From positions 1 through 14,081 of the forward strand of contig NZ_CAJKVK010000054.1 in NCBI RefSeq assembly GCF_905203285.1: DNA of 14,081 nucleotides, given 5' to 3'. The notes under the pieces are model-generated. The model was given only the letters and a program-made list of their open reading frames with translations. It was not told the DNA's origin and did not search any database. Shown here piece by piece: positions 1 through 6,322 of this stretch. Made by a program: the position numbers and the translations under genes. This DNA comes from an uncultured Succinatimonas sp. (GTDB lineage: Bacteria > Pseudomonadota > Gammaproteobacteria > Enterobacterales > Succinivibrionaceae). The stretch's first letter is position 1. Each line of letters begins with the position of its first letter.

Positions 1-133
1 TATCAAGTAAATATTGAGACGGAGACAAGCCATCAACGGATTGAAGTCCTATAGCCGTCTGCCATGCATTGATCTTATCTTGCGAAGATGGCTCTCCTTG
101 CCGCAAATATTCCTCAAAATCCGATATAACCAT
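1..133 (-). CDS. Fic family protein, N-terminal fragment (cut by window edge)
   Basis: The minus strand reads 44 codons from an ATG at 133 to the window edge without a stop. The product begins MVISDFEEYLRQGEP, followed by AWQTAIGLQSVDGL and SPSQYLL. This pattern (FEEY-RQGEP, then AWQTAIGLQ-VDGL-PS-YL) is one I recognise from the N-terminal region, before the Fic fold, of many Fic proteins from gut bacteria. Fic enzymes transfer AMP or other phosphate-containing groups onto target proteins through an HPFxxGN loop, which would lie beyond the edge and cannot be checked. A GGGA stretch about seven bases before the ATG could be the ribosome binding site; an in-frame TTG at 154 is an alternative start. 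The gene lies downstream of greB on the same strand after a gap of about 126 bases. The family call rests on remembered sequence similarity alone. Confidence 0.7.
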   Translation of the reverse strand, partial: MVISDFEEYLRQGEPSSQDKINAWQTAIGLQSVDGLSPSQYLLD

Positions 134-259
134 AAATATCCCGATATCAAACAAACTTGCTAAATTCTAAAATGAGCATTTAAATTTCACTTTCAACAAG
201 TTTACTTAAAAAACATACTTAACTTTTAACTACATAAAATATTTGCTTAACCTGTCCTG

Positions 260-874
260 CTATTTAATTAATGTCTTTAAGTATTCCTGCTCAATCTGTT
301 TTGCGTCCATACCTTCAACTGCCTGTTTGTCAGCTTCAATATCATCATCCGTAGGCTCAATATTAAAAGCATGCGGTTTTTGTTCTTCAAACCAATCAGG
401 CTTATGGTATGCGATTCTGTTTATGTACCAAATACGCGCACCTCTAGGGGTATGAACTGACGCATCATCCCCTTCGGCTTTTCCTAATAAAGCCCTGGCC
501 ATAGGAGAATCAATTGAAATATAGTTGGTACGCCCGAAGATTTCATCTCCGCCGACGATTCTTATTTGCATTAAAGACTCATCGTCATCTGCTTCTATTT
601 CAACATAGGCTCCGAAAAAGACTTTACCGTCCTGCTGCGGATTGTATTCAATCACCTGGAGATTATTCATGCAGCCGCGCAAATAGCGAATACGCCTGTC
701 AATTTGTGCCAGTAAACGCTTATTGTATTGATAATCGGCATTTTCGGAACGATCGCCAAGACTTGCTGCCCATGAAACTTTCTGCGTTACGTCAGGACGC
801 TTTTCCAGCCATAAATAATCAAGTTCCTGATGCAATAAATCATAACCTTCACGTGTAATATAAGGCTTTCCCAT
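260..874 (-). CDS. greB: transcript cleavage factor GreB with C-terminal extension
   Basis: GreB binds the secondary channel of RNA polymerase and stimulates cleavage of backtracked RNA. The 204-residue product begins MGKPYITREGYDLL. Residues 1-75 form the coiled-coil domain and carry the conserved tip SLGDRSENADYQYNK, with acidic residues D41 and E44 that coordinate the catalytic metal. Residues 80-157 are the FKBP-like domain (PQQDGKVFFGAYVEIE, DEIFGR, YISIDSPMARALL). Known GreB proteins end near residue 158. This one continues for about 47 residues with an acidic, Glu/Asp/Gln-rich tail (EPTDDDIEADKQ). I chose the ATG at 874 because the AAGGA at 884-888 lies nine bases before it; the in-frame ATG at 883 directly abuts the AAGGA and would add only MII. 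The gene follows the pckA terminator on the same strand. The GreB identity is firm; the tail function is unknown. Confidence 0.95.
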   Translation of the reverse strand: MGKPYITREGYDLLHQELDYLWLEKRPDVTQKVSWAASLGDRSENADYQYNKRLLAQIDRRIRYLRGCMNNLQVIEYNPQQDGKVFFGAYVEIEADDDESLMQIRIVGGDEIFGRTNYISIDSPMARALLGKAEGDDASVHTPRGARIWYINRIAYHKPDWFEEQKPHAFNIEPTDDDIEADKQAVEGMDAKQIEQEYLKTLIK

Positions 875-888
875 GATGATCATTCCTT

Positions 889-927
889 AAAAAACATTAA
901 AGCCCGACACGGATAACCGTATCGGGC
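889..927 (-). terminator. intrinsic terminator of pckA, abutting the greB ribosome binding site
   Basis: Bases 902-912 and 917-927 form an 11-bp stem with one mismatch (908/921) around the four-base loop 913-916. Read on the minus strand, the stem is followed by a T-rich stretch ending in six Ts at 894-889. The greB AAGGA follows immediately at 888-884. A second, weaker hairpin (934-939 with 944-949) lies between the pckA stop codon and this one. Confidence 0.85.
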
Positions 928-964
928 CTATTTTAACCTATTAAGGTTATTGCGTTAACGCAAA

Positions 965-2554
965 TTAGAGCTGAGGACCAGCCTTAGCCAATTCACCGTT
1001 CAAAGCTTCGAACTTCTTGAAGTTCTTAATGAAGCGACCGGCCAAGTCAGCGGCTCTCTTGTTCCACTCTGCAGGATCTGCATAGGTGTCGCGCGGGTCA
1101 AGGATCTTCGGATCAACGCCCGGAAGAGCGGTCGGAACCTTGAAGGAGAATACCGGAATGGTCTTGGTTTCGGCTTTATCAATGGAGCCGTCCAAAATTG
1201 CGTCGATGATGCCGCGAGTATCTTTAATGGAGATACGCTTGCCGGTGCCGTTCCAGCCGGTGTTGACGAGGTAAGCGGAAGCGCCAGAGGCGTTCATGCG
1301 CTTAACCAATACGTCAGCGTAGGTGGTAGGAGGCAGAGTCAAGAAAGCAGCGCCGAAGCATGAAGAGAAGGTCGGGGTCGGCTCGGTAATACCACGCTCG
1401 GTACCGGCTAACTTAGCGGTAAAGCCGGAGAGGAAGTAGTACTTGGTCTGCTCTTTGTCAAGGATTGATACAGGCGGGAGAACGCCGAAAGCATCAGCTG
1501 ACAAGAAGATTACGCGCTTAGCAGCAGGAGCCTTGGAGATCGGACGAACGATGTTCTTGATGTGATAAATCGGGTAAGAAACACGGGTGTTCTCGGTTAC
1601 GGACTTATCAGCAAAGTCGATCTTGCCGTTTGCGTCAACAGTTACGTTCTCAAGGAGAGCGTCACGCTTGATAGCTGCCCAAATATCCGGCTCATTTTCC
1701 TTGGAAAGGTTAATTACCTTAGCGTAGCAGCCGCCTTCGAAGTTGAATACGCCTTCGTCGTCCCAGCCGTGCTCGTCATCACCGATGAGTAAGCGCTTAG
1801 GATCGGTTGAAAGGGTGGTCTTACCGGTGCCGGACAGACCGAAGAAGATGGCGGTGTTCTTGCCTTCCATATCGGTGTTGGCGGAGCAGTGCATAGCAGC
1901 AATGCCCTTAAGCGGTAAGTAGTAGTTCATCATGGAGAACATGCCCTTCTTCATCTCGCCGCCGTACCAGGTGTTGAGGATGATCTGCATACGCTCGGTA
2001 AGGTTGAAGACAACGGCGGTCTCGGAATTGAGGCCTAAACGCTTGTAGTCAGTAACCTTAGCCTTGGAAGCATTGAATACGACGAAGTCAGGCTCGAAGT
2101 TCTTGAGTTCTTCTTCGGTCGGACGAATGAACATGTTGGTAACGAAGTGAGCCTGCCATGCTACTTCAACGATGAAGCGGATCTTAAGGCGGGTATTCTC
2201 GTTAGCACCGCAGAATAAATCAACAACGTAGAGTTTCTTGTTGGAAAGTTCTTTAACGGCTAATTCTTTTAACTCATTCCAAGCTTCAGTGGTTAAAGGC
2301 TTGTTGTCATTCTTGAATTCTTCAGAGGTCCACCAAATGGTATCTTTTGAGGTGTCATCTTTAACGATGAACTTATCCTTCGGGGAACGGCCGGTGTAGA
2401 TACCGGTCATAACATTGACGGCACCCATCTCGGTAACGACGCCTTTGTCAAAGCCGGTCAGGCCTGCGGCGGTCTCTTCAGCAAATAACTGCTCGTAAGA
2501 AGGATTGTGAACAATCTCAGTAGTGCCGGTAATACCGTACTTAGTTAAGTCCAT
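965..2554 (-). CDS. pckA: phosphoenolpyruvate carboxykinase (ATP)
   Basis: This cytosolic enzyme interconverts oxaloacetate + ATP with PEP + CO2 + ADP. In succinate-forming rumen and gut bacteria it mainly fixes CO2 onto PEP, gaining ATP and feeding oxaloacetate into the reductive branch to succinate. The 529-residue product has the family's full length. Visible motifs are the substrate-binding TGRSPKDKF (54-62), the metal-site regions WYGGEMKKGMF (about 196-206) and MHCSAN (about 221-226), the P-loop GLSGTGKTT (239-247), and GDDEHGWDD (258-266) with the metal-binding Asp. GTERGITEP and NTGWNGTGKRI lie further on. The ATG at 2554 is chosen because GGAG lies six bases upstream; an in-frame GTG at 2566 overlaps that GGAG and is unlikely. 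The gene is divergent from nfuA and ends at a strong terminator. Similarity to the remembered A. succiniciproducens enzyme is high over the whole length. Confidence 0.97.
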   Translation of the reverse strand: MDLTKYGITGTTEIVHNPSYEQLFAEETAAGLTGFDKGVVTEMGAVNVMTGIYTGRSPKDKFIVKDDTSKDTIWWTSEEFKNDNKPLTTEAWNELKELAVKELSNKKLYVVDLFCGANENTRLKIRFIVEVAWQAHFVTNMFIRPTEEELKNFEPDFVVFNASKAKVTDYKRLGLNSETAVVFNLTERMQIILNTWYGGEMKKGMFSMMNYYLPLKGIAAMHCSANTDMEGKNTAIFFGLSGTGKTTLSTDPKRLLIGDDEHGWDDEGVFNFEGGCYAKVINLSKENEPDIWAAIKRDALLENVTVDANGKIDFADKSVTENTRVSYPIYHIKNIVRPISKAPAAKRVIFLSADAFGVLPPVSILDKEQTKYYFLSGFTAKLAGTERGITEPTPTFSSCFGAAFLTLPPTTYADVLVKRMNASGASAYLVNTGWNGTGKRISIKDTRGIIDAILDGSIDKAETKTIPVFSFKVPTALPGVDPKILDPRDTYADPAEWNKRAADLAGRFIKNFKKFEALNGELAKAGPQL

Positions 2555-2754
2555 TTTTTTCTCCACATAAAAACCGAAAACATAATTCTCGGTGGTTTTT
2601 AATTAACTCATCTAATTTTACTAGAAAAAGAGCCTATCTTTAAACTCAAAACAGCTTTTTTTTAAGCATTTTTTTCACTTTTGCACTGTTGATTTTTTTT
2701 CTTAGCGATATACTTATACATTTGCGATATCAAACAAGTGTTAAGAGCTTTTAT
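2555..2754. promoter_or_regulatory. divergent pckA/nfuA intergenic region
   Basis: This AT-rich stretch of about 200 bases must contain the promoters of both pckA (leftward) and nfuA (rightward). It carries long T-tracts near 2655-2680 and 2692-2700. A TTGCACTG lies at 2681-2688. Two copies of GCGATAT lie at 2705-2711 and 2724-2730. TATACT at 2709-2714 is a possible -10 element for nfuA, but I find no -35 box at normal spacing, so no promoter is placed with confidence. I see no convincing CRP or FNR site. Confidence 0.4.
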
Positions 2755-3345
2755 ATGAGTAAGATAACAGTATCAAAACCTGCACAGGAATACTTTAAGA
2801 AGATCATTGCCAAGCAAAAGATGGAAGGTCTTGCCATCAGATTGTCCGCTACCAACGTCGGCACTCCGGGTGTCGAATGCGGGATCTTATATTGTCCTAA
2901 AGAATACATCACGATGAATGATGAGCACTTTAAGATGGACGGCTTTGAAATCGTCATTGATTCAAGCGTAAGCCCTTATCTTGACGAGTCGGTGATCGAT
3001 CTGTCAAAAGATGATGACGGCAATGATTTGCTCACGTTCCATGCTCCGAATCTTAAAAAACAGGATTTACCTGAAGATGCTACTTTGTTTGACAGAGTAA
3101 AAAGATTCTTTGAAACTACCGTAAATCCGGCTTTGGCAGGTCACGGCGGAGCCGCCGCACTTGAAGAAGTCACCGAAGACGGTGTAGTAAAAGTTCGTTT
3201 CTCAGGCGGATGCAACGGCTGTTCAATGGTCGGAATTACTTTAAAAGAAGGAATTCAGGCTCAGCTTAATCAAGCTTTCCCCGGAATGATTAAAGACGTT
3301 GTAGACGTAACCAATCACGTCAAAACTGACGAGACTTACGGTTGA
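2755..3345 (+). CDS. nfuA: iron-sulfur carrier protein NfuA
   Basis: NfuA carries a [4Fe-4S] cluster and delivers it to target apoproteins, especially under oxidative or iron-poor conditions. The 196-residue product is close to the E. coli length of 191. Residues 1 to about 95 form a degenerate A-type scaffold domain (GTPGVECGILYCP). The rest is the Nfu domain, with NPALAGHGG and the cluster ligands Cys153 and Cys156 in GGCNGCSM, then VGITLKEGIQ. I place the start at the ATG at 2755 (MSKITVSKPAQ), since homology begins there and AAGAG at 2743-2747 can serve as a weak ribosome binding site. The reading frame is open further upstream, but that part is low-complexity intergenic DNA. The gene is monocistronic, divergent from pckA and convergent with gpsA. 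Confidence 0.95.
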   Translation: MSKITVSKPAQEYFKKIIAKQKMEGLAIRLSATNVGTPGVECGILYCPKEYITMNDEHFKMDGFEIVIDSSVSPYLDESVIDLSKDDDGNDLLTFHAPNLKKQDLPEDATLFDRVKRFFETTVNPALAGHGGAAALEEVTEDGVVKVRFSGGCNGCSMVGITLKEGIQAQLNQAFPGMIKDVVDVTNHVKTDETYG

Positions 3346-3364
3346 TATCTTTATTTAGACGCAT

Positions 3365-3391
3365 AAAAAGGACGCAAAAGCGTCCTTTTTT
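3365..3391. terminator. bidirectional intrinsic terminator between nfuA and gpsA
   Basis: Bases 3370-3375 (GGACGC) pair perfectly with 3380-3385 (GCGTCC) around an AAAA loop. Five As precede the stem and six Ts follow it, so it can end nfuA transcription rightward and the yibN-secB-gpsA transcript leftward. Confidence 0.92.
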
Positions 3392-3409
3392 ATTCTCTTT
3401 TGCTAAATT

Positions 3410-4414
3410 CTAGCACTCACTTTTAAGACTGCGTCCTAAAAGCTCTTTTGCCGCGGTCTTTCCGGGTTTTCCGTGACAAATAACCTCATAAATCTGCGAA
3501 CAAATCGGCATCTGAACATTATATTTATGCGCTAAGTTATAGATTTCAGGCGTCATCACATAGCCTTCAACCACCTGCGCAATCTTATCCAAAGCATCCT
3601 GAACCGTAACACCCTGTCCTAACATATAACCAAAGCGTCTGTTTCGTGACTGATTATCCGTACAGGTTAAAATCAAATCGCCAAGTCCGGATAAGCCCAT
3701 AAATCCGCGTTCAGTAGCTCCCATAGCAAGACCTAAACGTACCATTTCGGCAAGACCGCGCGTTATAAGTGCGGTACGGGCATTTGCACCGAAACCTAAT
3801 CCGTCAGACAATCCGGCGCCGATGGCGATTACGTTTTTAACAGCCCCGCCCAGCTGCAAGCCGATAAAATCCGAACTTTCATAAATGCGGAAGGTCGGAG
3901 TATGCATTATTTCGCACAGCTGTGAGGAAAAATCAGGATTGTTTCCTGCCACGGCAATTGCCGTAGGCATGCCCAAAGCCAATTCTTTGGCAAAAGTCGG
4001 TCCTGACAAAGCGGCAAGAGGTAAATTTTCAGGGACAATCCTGGATGCAACGGTACTTAGTAACTCTCCGCTGCCTACTTCTATTCCTTTTGTCGCCCAC
4101 GCAAGTCGATGCTCCTTAGTTAAAAAAGGAACAATGTTTTTTATAACGGAAGCAAAAGTAGAACTCGGGACGACCACGAGCAAATTAGGAGAAGCTTTAA
4201 CGCATTCTTCCAATGATGCGGTAAGAACTAAGCTTTGCGGAAAAGAAATCCCTGGAAGATAACGCTCATTCTGGCGTTTTTGCGCCATTGTCTCAACGCT
4301 TTTAGCGTTACGCCCCCACAAAGTGACCTTAAAGCCTTTGGAAGCTACGGCAATGGCTAAAGCGGTGCCGTAAGATCCGGCACCGATAACGGATAAAGAC
4401 TGAAGATTCTTCAC
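3410..4414 (-). CDS. gpsA: glycerol-3-phosphate dehydrogenase [NAD(P)+]
   Basis: GpsA reduces dihydroxyacetone phosphate to sn-glycerol 3-phosphate, the backbone for membrane phospholipids. The 334-residue product has the usual length. The N-terminal Rossmann fold shows VIGAGSYGTALA with GxGxxG at residues 11-16. Further motifs are ATKGIE with Lys109, SGPTFAKE (137-144), and LGGAVKNVIAIGAG with Lys193, the likely catalytic lysine. NARTALITRGL (211-221) and GLSGLGDLILTCT follow in the C-terminal domain. Translation starts at GTG 4414; no ATG fits, because the nearby upstream ATG is followed by a stop after one codon. The GGGA at about 4421-4424 is the likely ribosome binding site. The gene begins 18 bases after the secB stop and is the last gene of the yibN-secB-gpsA operon, an order conserved in gammaproteobacteria. 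Confidence 0.97.
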   Translation of the reverse strand: MKNLQSLSVIGAGSYGTALAIAVASKGFKVTLWGRNAKSVETMAQKRQNERYLPGISFPQSLVLTASLEECVKASPNLLVVVPSSTFASVIKNIVPFLTKEHRLAWATKGIEVGSGELLSTVASRIVPENLPLAALSGPTFAKELALGMPTAIAVAGNNPDFSSQLCEIMHTPTFRIYESSDFIGLQLGGAVKNVIAIGAGLSDGLGFGANARTALITRGLAEMVRLGLAMGATERGFMGLSGLGDLILTCTDNQSRNRRFGYMLGQGVTVQDALDKIAQVVEGYVMTPEIYNLAHKYNVQMPICSQIYEVICHGKPGKTAAKELLGRSLKSEC

Positions 4415-4432
4415 TGTTTATCCCATCAAAAT

Positions 4433-4933
4433 TTAAGCTACAGGCTCATCCTTCTTCTCGGCAGGTTTCTGAGCTTCCTGAGACTGCTGAGCCTTACGGG
4501 CACGATATAAAGCCTCAAAATTTATCGGAGATAAATTCAGCTGCGGGAAAGTAGCGCGAGCAACCAAGCTTGAAATAAACTCACGAGCATAAGGGAACAG
4601 AACATTAGGAGCGGTTGCGCCTAATAAATAGTCAACCGCTTCAGCTGACAGGTTGCGAATAAGGAAAACGCCTGCTTGATTTACTTCGCATAAGAAAGCA
4701 GTATGTTCACCGTTTTTGCAGGTTACGGTAACGCGCAGACATACTTCATACTGATCATCGGTGATCTTTGCAGTCTTAGAATCAAACTCAACCTTAAGCT
4801 CAGGCTTCCAAGCAGCCTGAAAAACGGTAGGAGAATTGGGGGTTTCTAAAGAAACGTCTTTTGAGTAAATGCGAACAATCTGAAATACCGGCTGCTGAGC
4901 ATTCTGTGCATTGTTCTGATTATTTTCTGACAT
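4433..4933 (-). CDS. secB: protein-export chaperone SecB
   Basis: SecB is a cytosolic tetrameric chaperone that keeps preproteins unfolded and hands them to SecA. The 166-residue product has the family length. After a Gln/Asn-rich start (MSENNQNNAQNAQQP) come the conserved FQIVRIYSKDVSLETPNSP, then YEVCLRVTVTCK, FLCEVNQAGVF, and the signature LFPYAREFISSLV and FPQLNLSPINFEALY. The tail is rich in Glu, Lys and Ala, as is common at SecB C-termini. AAGGA lies seven bases before the ATG. The gene sits between yibN and gpsA on the same strand with short gaps (25 and 18 bases), which indicates an operon. In E. coli grxC lies between yibN and secB; it is absent here. Confidence 0.97.
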   Translation of the reverse strand: MSENNQNNAQNAQQPVFQIVRIYSKDVSLETPNSPTVFQAAWKPELKVEFDSKTAKITDDQYEVCLRVTVTCKNGEHTAFLCEVNQAGVFLIRNLSAEAVDYLLGATAPNVLFPYAREFISSLVARATFPQLNLSPINFEALYRARKAQQSQEAQKPAEKKDEPVA

Positions 4934-4958
4934 TATTCAATCCTTATTTTGCAATTGT

Positions 4959-5423
4959 TTAATTCTTAGTGGTTAACGGCATATTGGAATTTTCCCATTC
5001 GGCAATACCGCCTTCTAAGATAAATACTTGAGTGAAACCTTCTTTTTTAAGGCTGCGAGCACAATTAAAAGAATCGGAATCATATTTATCGCGACCGACC
5101 AAAATAACCGGCTTTTCGCGATTCTTTTCAATGCGATTGATTTTGCCGGCTTTGATTTCAGCTGCAGTCATATTAATGGAGTTGGCGATATGACCGAGCT
5201 TGAATCTGTCGGGAGCGCGCAAATCAACAAAGACACCGTTCTCACGGTTAACCATCATGACGGCAAGACCGGTTGAGGCTTTCTTGACCTTTGCGGTCAT
5301 GATCTTAAACTGAACGATAATAAGAAGCACCAGAACTACGAGCCAGGCTCCGCAAAACATAATATGACGGGAGATAAATCCTGAAAGCTCGCTTATAAAT
5401 TCAGGCGAAAAAAATTCTGACAC
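4959..5423 (-). CDS. yibN: membrane-anchored rhodanese-like protein, YibN type
   Basis: The 154-residue product has one strongly hydrophobic segment at about residues 21-38 (CGAWLVVLVLLIIVQ), followed by a basic stretch (KVKK). This suggests a membrane anchor with the C-terminal domain in the cytosol. Residues of about 51-150 form a rhodanese-homology domain (GVFVDLRAPDRFKLGHIANS, then FTQVFILEGGIAEW). The catalytic-loop region after the strand KPVILV reads GRDKYDSDSFNCARSL. The Cys expected directly at the end of that strand is missing, and the only nearby Cys (121) falls in the following helix. The domain is therefore probably not a classical sulfurtransferase. It starts at GTG 5423, with AGAGG six bases upstream. 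It is the first gene of the yibN-secB-gpsA operon, which fits a role near protein export or insertion; that role is inference. Confidence 0.9.
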   Translation of the reverse strand: MSEFFSPEFISELSGFISRHIMFCGAWLVVLVLLIIVQFKIMTAKVKKASTGLAVMMVNRENGVFVDLRAPDRFKLGHIANSINMTAAEIKAGKINRIEKNREKPVILVGRDKYDSDSFNCARSLKKEGFTQVFILEGGIAEWENSNMPLTTKN

Positions 5424-5570
5424 GTGACACCTCTAATTAGAAAATTCACTAAGTTGTAAATTTTATCATATTGATCTTAAGTGCACATTACGCATTTCAC
5501 GCTTTTATCAAAAAGATCAGCGACTAAAACCCGTTCTTTAGGGCTGAGATCATCGCGGGGAGTAGATTCT

Positions 5571-6000
5571 GTTTTTAATATTGAGGACTTGAAGATAAAA
5601 AACATGAGTAAGTCGGGTAAAGGAACGATAGAAAATTCCGGTAAGAACGTTAAAGCAAAAGCGGGATTGAACCGTTCAATCTTAAATGAAGCGTGGCGTA
5701 AGTTTTTCACGTATCTTGAATATAAGCTAAAATTAAAGGGTGGAATACTAATAAAAGTAGACCCCAAGCACACTAGTCAAACCTGCATAAAATGCGGATA
5801 CATAAGCAAAGATAACCGCAAGGAGCAGGAGACATTCAAGTGCGTAAAGTGCGGGTAATGAGGCACATGCCGACGTCAATGCCGCACAAAACATATTAAT
5901 AAGGGCAGGACTTGCCCGGATGGCCTGTCAAGCGAACCTCGATAGAGGTCGGCAGCAGGAACACGCCGAAGCTTACAACAATAGCAATATTGTTGTTTAG
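5571..6000 (+). pseudogene. tnpB: tnpB remnant (IS200/IS605 family), 5'-truncated and frameshifted
   Basis: TnpB is the RNA-guided nuclease encoded by IS200/IS605 elements. Only its C-terminal third remains. Homology begins near 5571 with NIEDLKIKNMSKS, containing the RuvC-II Glu at 5583-5585. It continues through GLNRSILNEAWRKF and VDPKHTSQTC to a zinc ribbon with Cys codons at 5784, 5793, 5841 and 5850. One extra A at 5857/5858 then creates a TAA stop. Skipping that base restores the frame, giving YEAHADVNAAQNIL with the RuvC-III Asp at 5872-5874, and it runs to TAG at 5998-6000. The RuvC-I region and the whole N-terminus are missing, so no active protein is possible. Bases 5481-5570 are open in the same frame but show no TnpB resemblance, so the truncation point lies around 5570. 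No tnpA is visible. Confidence 0.88.
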
Positions 6001-6030
6001 CAGTAGGATCATCGGCCTTTATACCGGTGA
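5901..6030 (+). ncRNA. possible omega RNA / right-end remnant of the tnpB element
   Basis: Four hairpins follow one another across the 3' end of the tnpB remnant. They are 5903-5907 with 5913-5917 (5 bp); 5936-5940 with 5945-5949 (5 bp); 5975-5983 with 5988-5996 (9 perfect bp, GCAA tetraloop), extended by 5971-5973 with 5999-6001; and 6009-6015 with 6024-6030 (7 bp, one G-T). In IS200/IS605 elements the guide RNA scaffold overlaps the tnpB 3' end and right end, and the guide is the flanking DNA, so the position fits. I cannot fix the element's right boundary, and transcription is not shown. Confidence 0.4.
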
Positions 6031-6322
6031 GGACGTCGATACCAAAAACCTATGAAATTTAATGTTCAATTAAAGTGCATCGATTTTTAGCGATATCTAA
6101 TTTACAGTCTTAAAAACCCTTTATTTTCAGATTAATTTTAATTCTAAATTAAAATAAATTAAGCGATATTCAAATATTAAATAACGGTTAGTTTTAATTA
6201 AACAACAATTTAGATAAAAATTATATTCTTATCACAAGGAAAACAAGCATAAGAATTAGTCTTAATTTTCTCAAATTCCATTGCACTAAATTATTATATA
6301 AGCGCACTAAAAACAGGAATTT
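6031..6322 (+). other. AT-rich noncoding stretch upstream of glnA
   Basis: No gene is visible here; the stretch presumably holds the glnA promoter. Features seen are GCGATAT at 6090-6096 and 6163-6169; an A/T-only perfect inverted repeat, 6135-6143 with 6147-6155; and TTGCACT at 6281-6287. GCACTAAA occurs twice in direct orientation, at 6284-6291 and 6303-6310, 19 bases apart, so roughly on the same face of the helix. TATTATATA at 6292-6300 could be a -10 region but has no good -35 box. I find no sigma-54 element (TGGC-N8-TTGC type), although glnA in enteric bacteria usually has one. Confidence 0.45.

Noticed and set aside
2555..2566. Longer pckA start at GTG 2566
   Set aside because: It overlaps the GGAG that serves the ATG at 2554, and the extra residues MEKK add nothing conserved.
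2720..2738. FNR-like site upstream of nfuA (ATCAA at 2729-2733)
   Set aside because: Only the right half-site fits; the left half reads ATTTG and does not match TTGAT.
5477..5773. A 98-residue minus-strand frame opposite the tnpB remnant
   Set aside because: Most of it is the antisense of TnpB codons; only its last 30 residues are outside, and these are noted as an unexplained stretch.
5481..5858. A 125-residue plus-strand frame read as a complete small zinc-ribbon protein
   Set aside because: Only the part after about 5571 resembles anything (TnpB), and the frame ends at a one-base shift with TnpB continuing beyond; it is a gene fragment.
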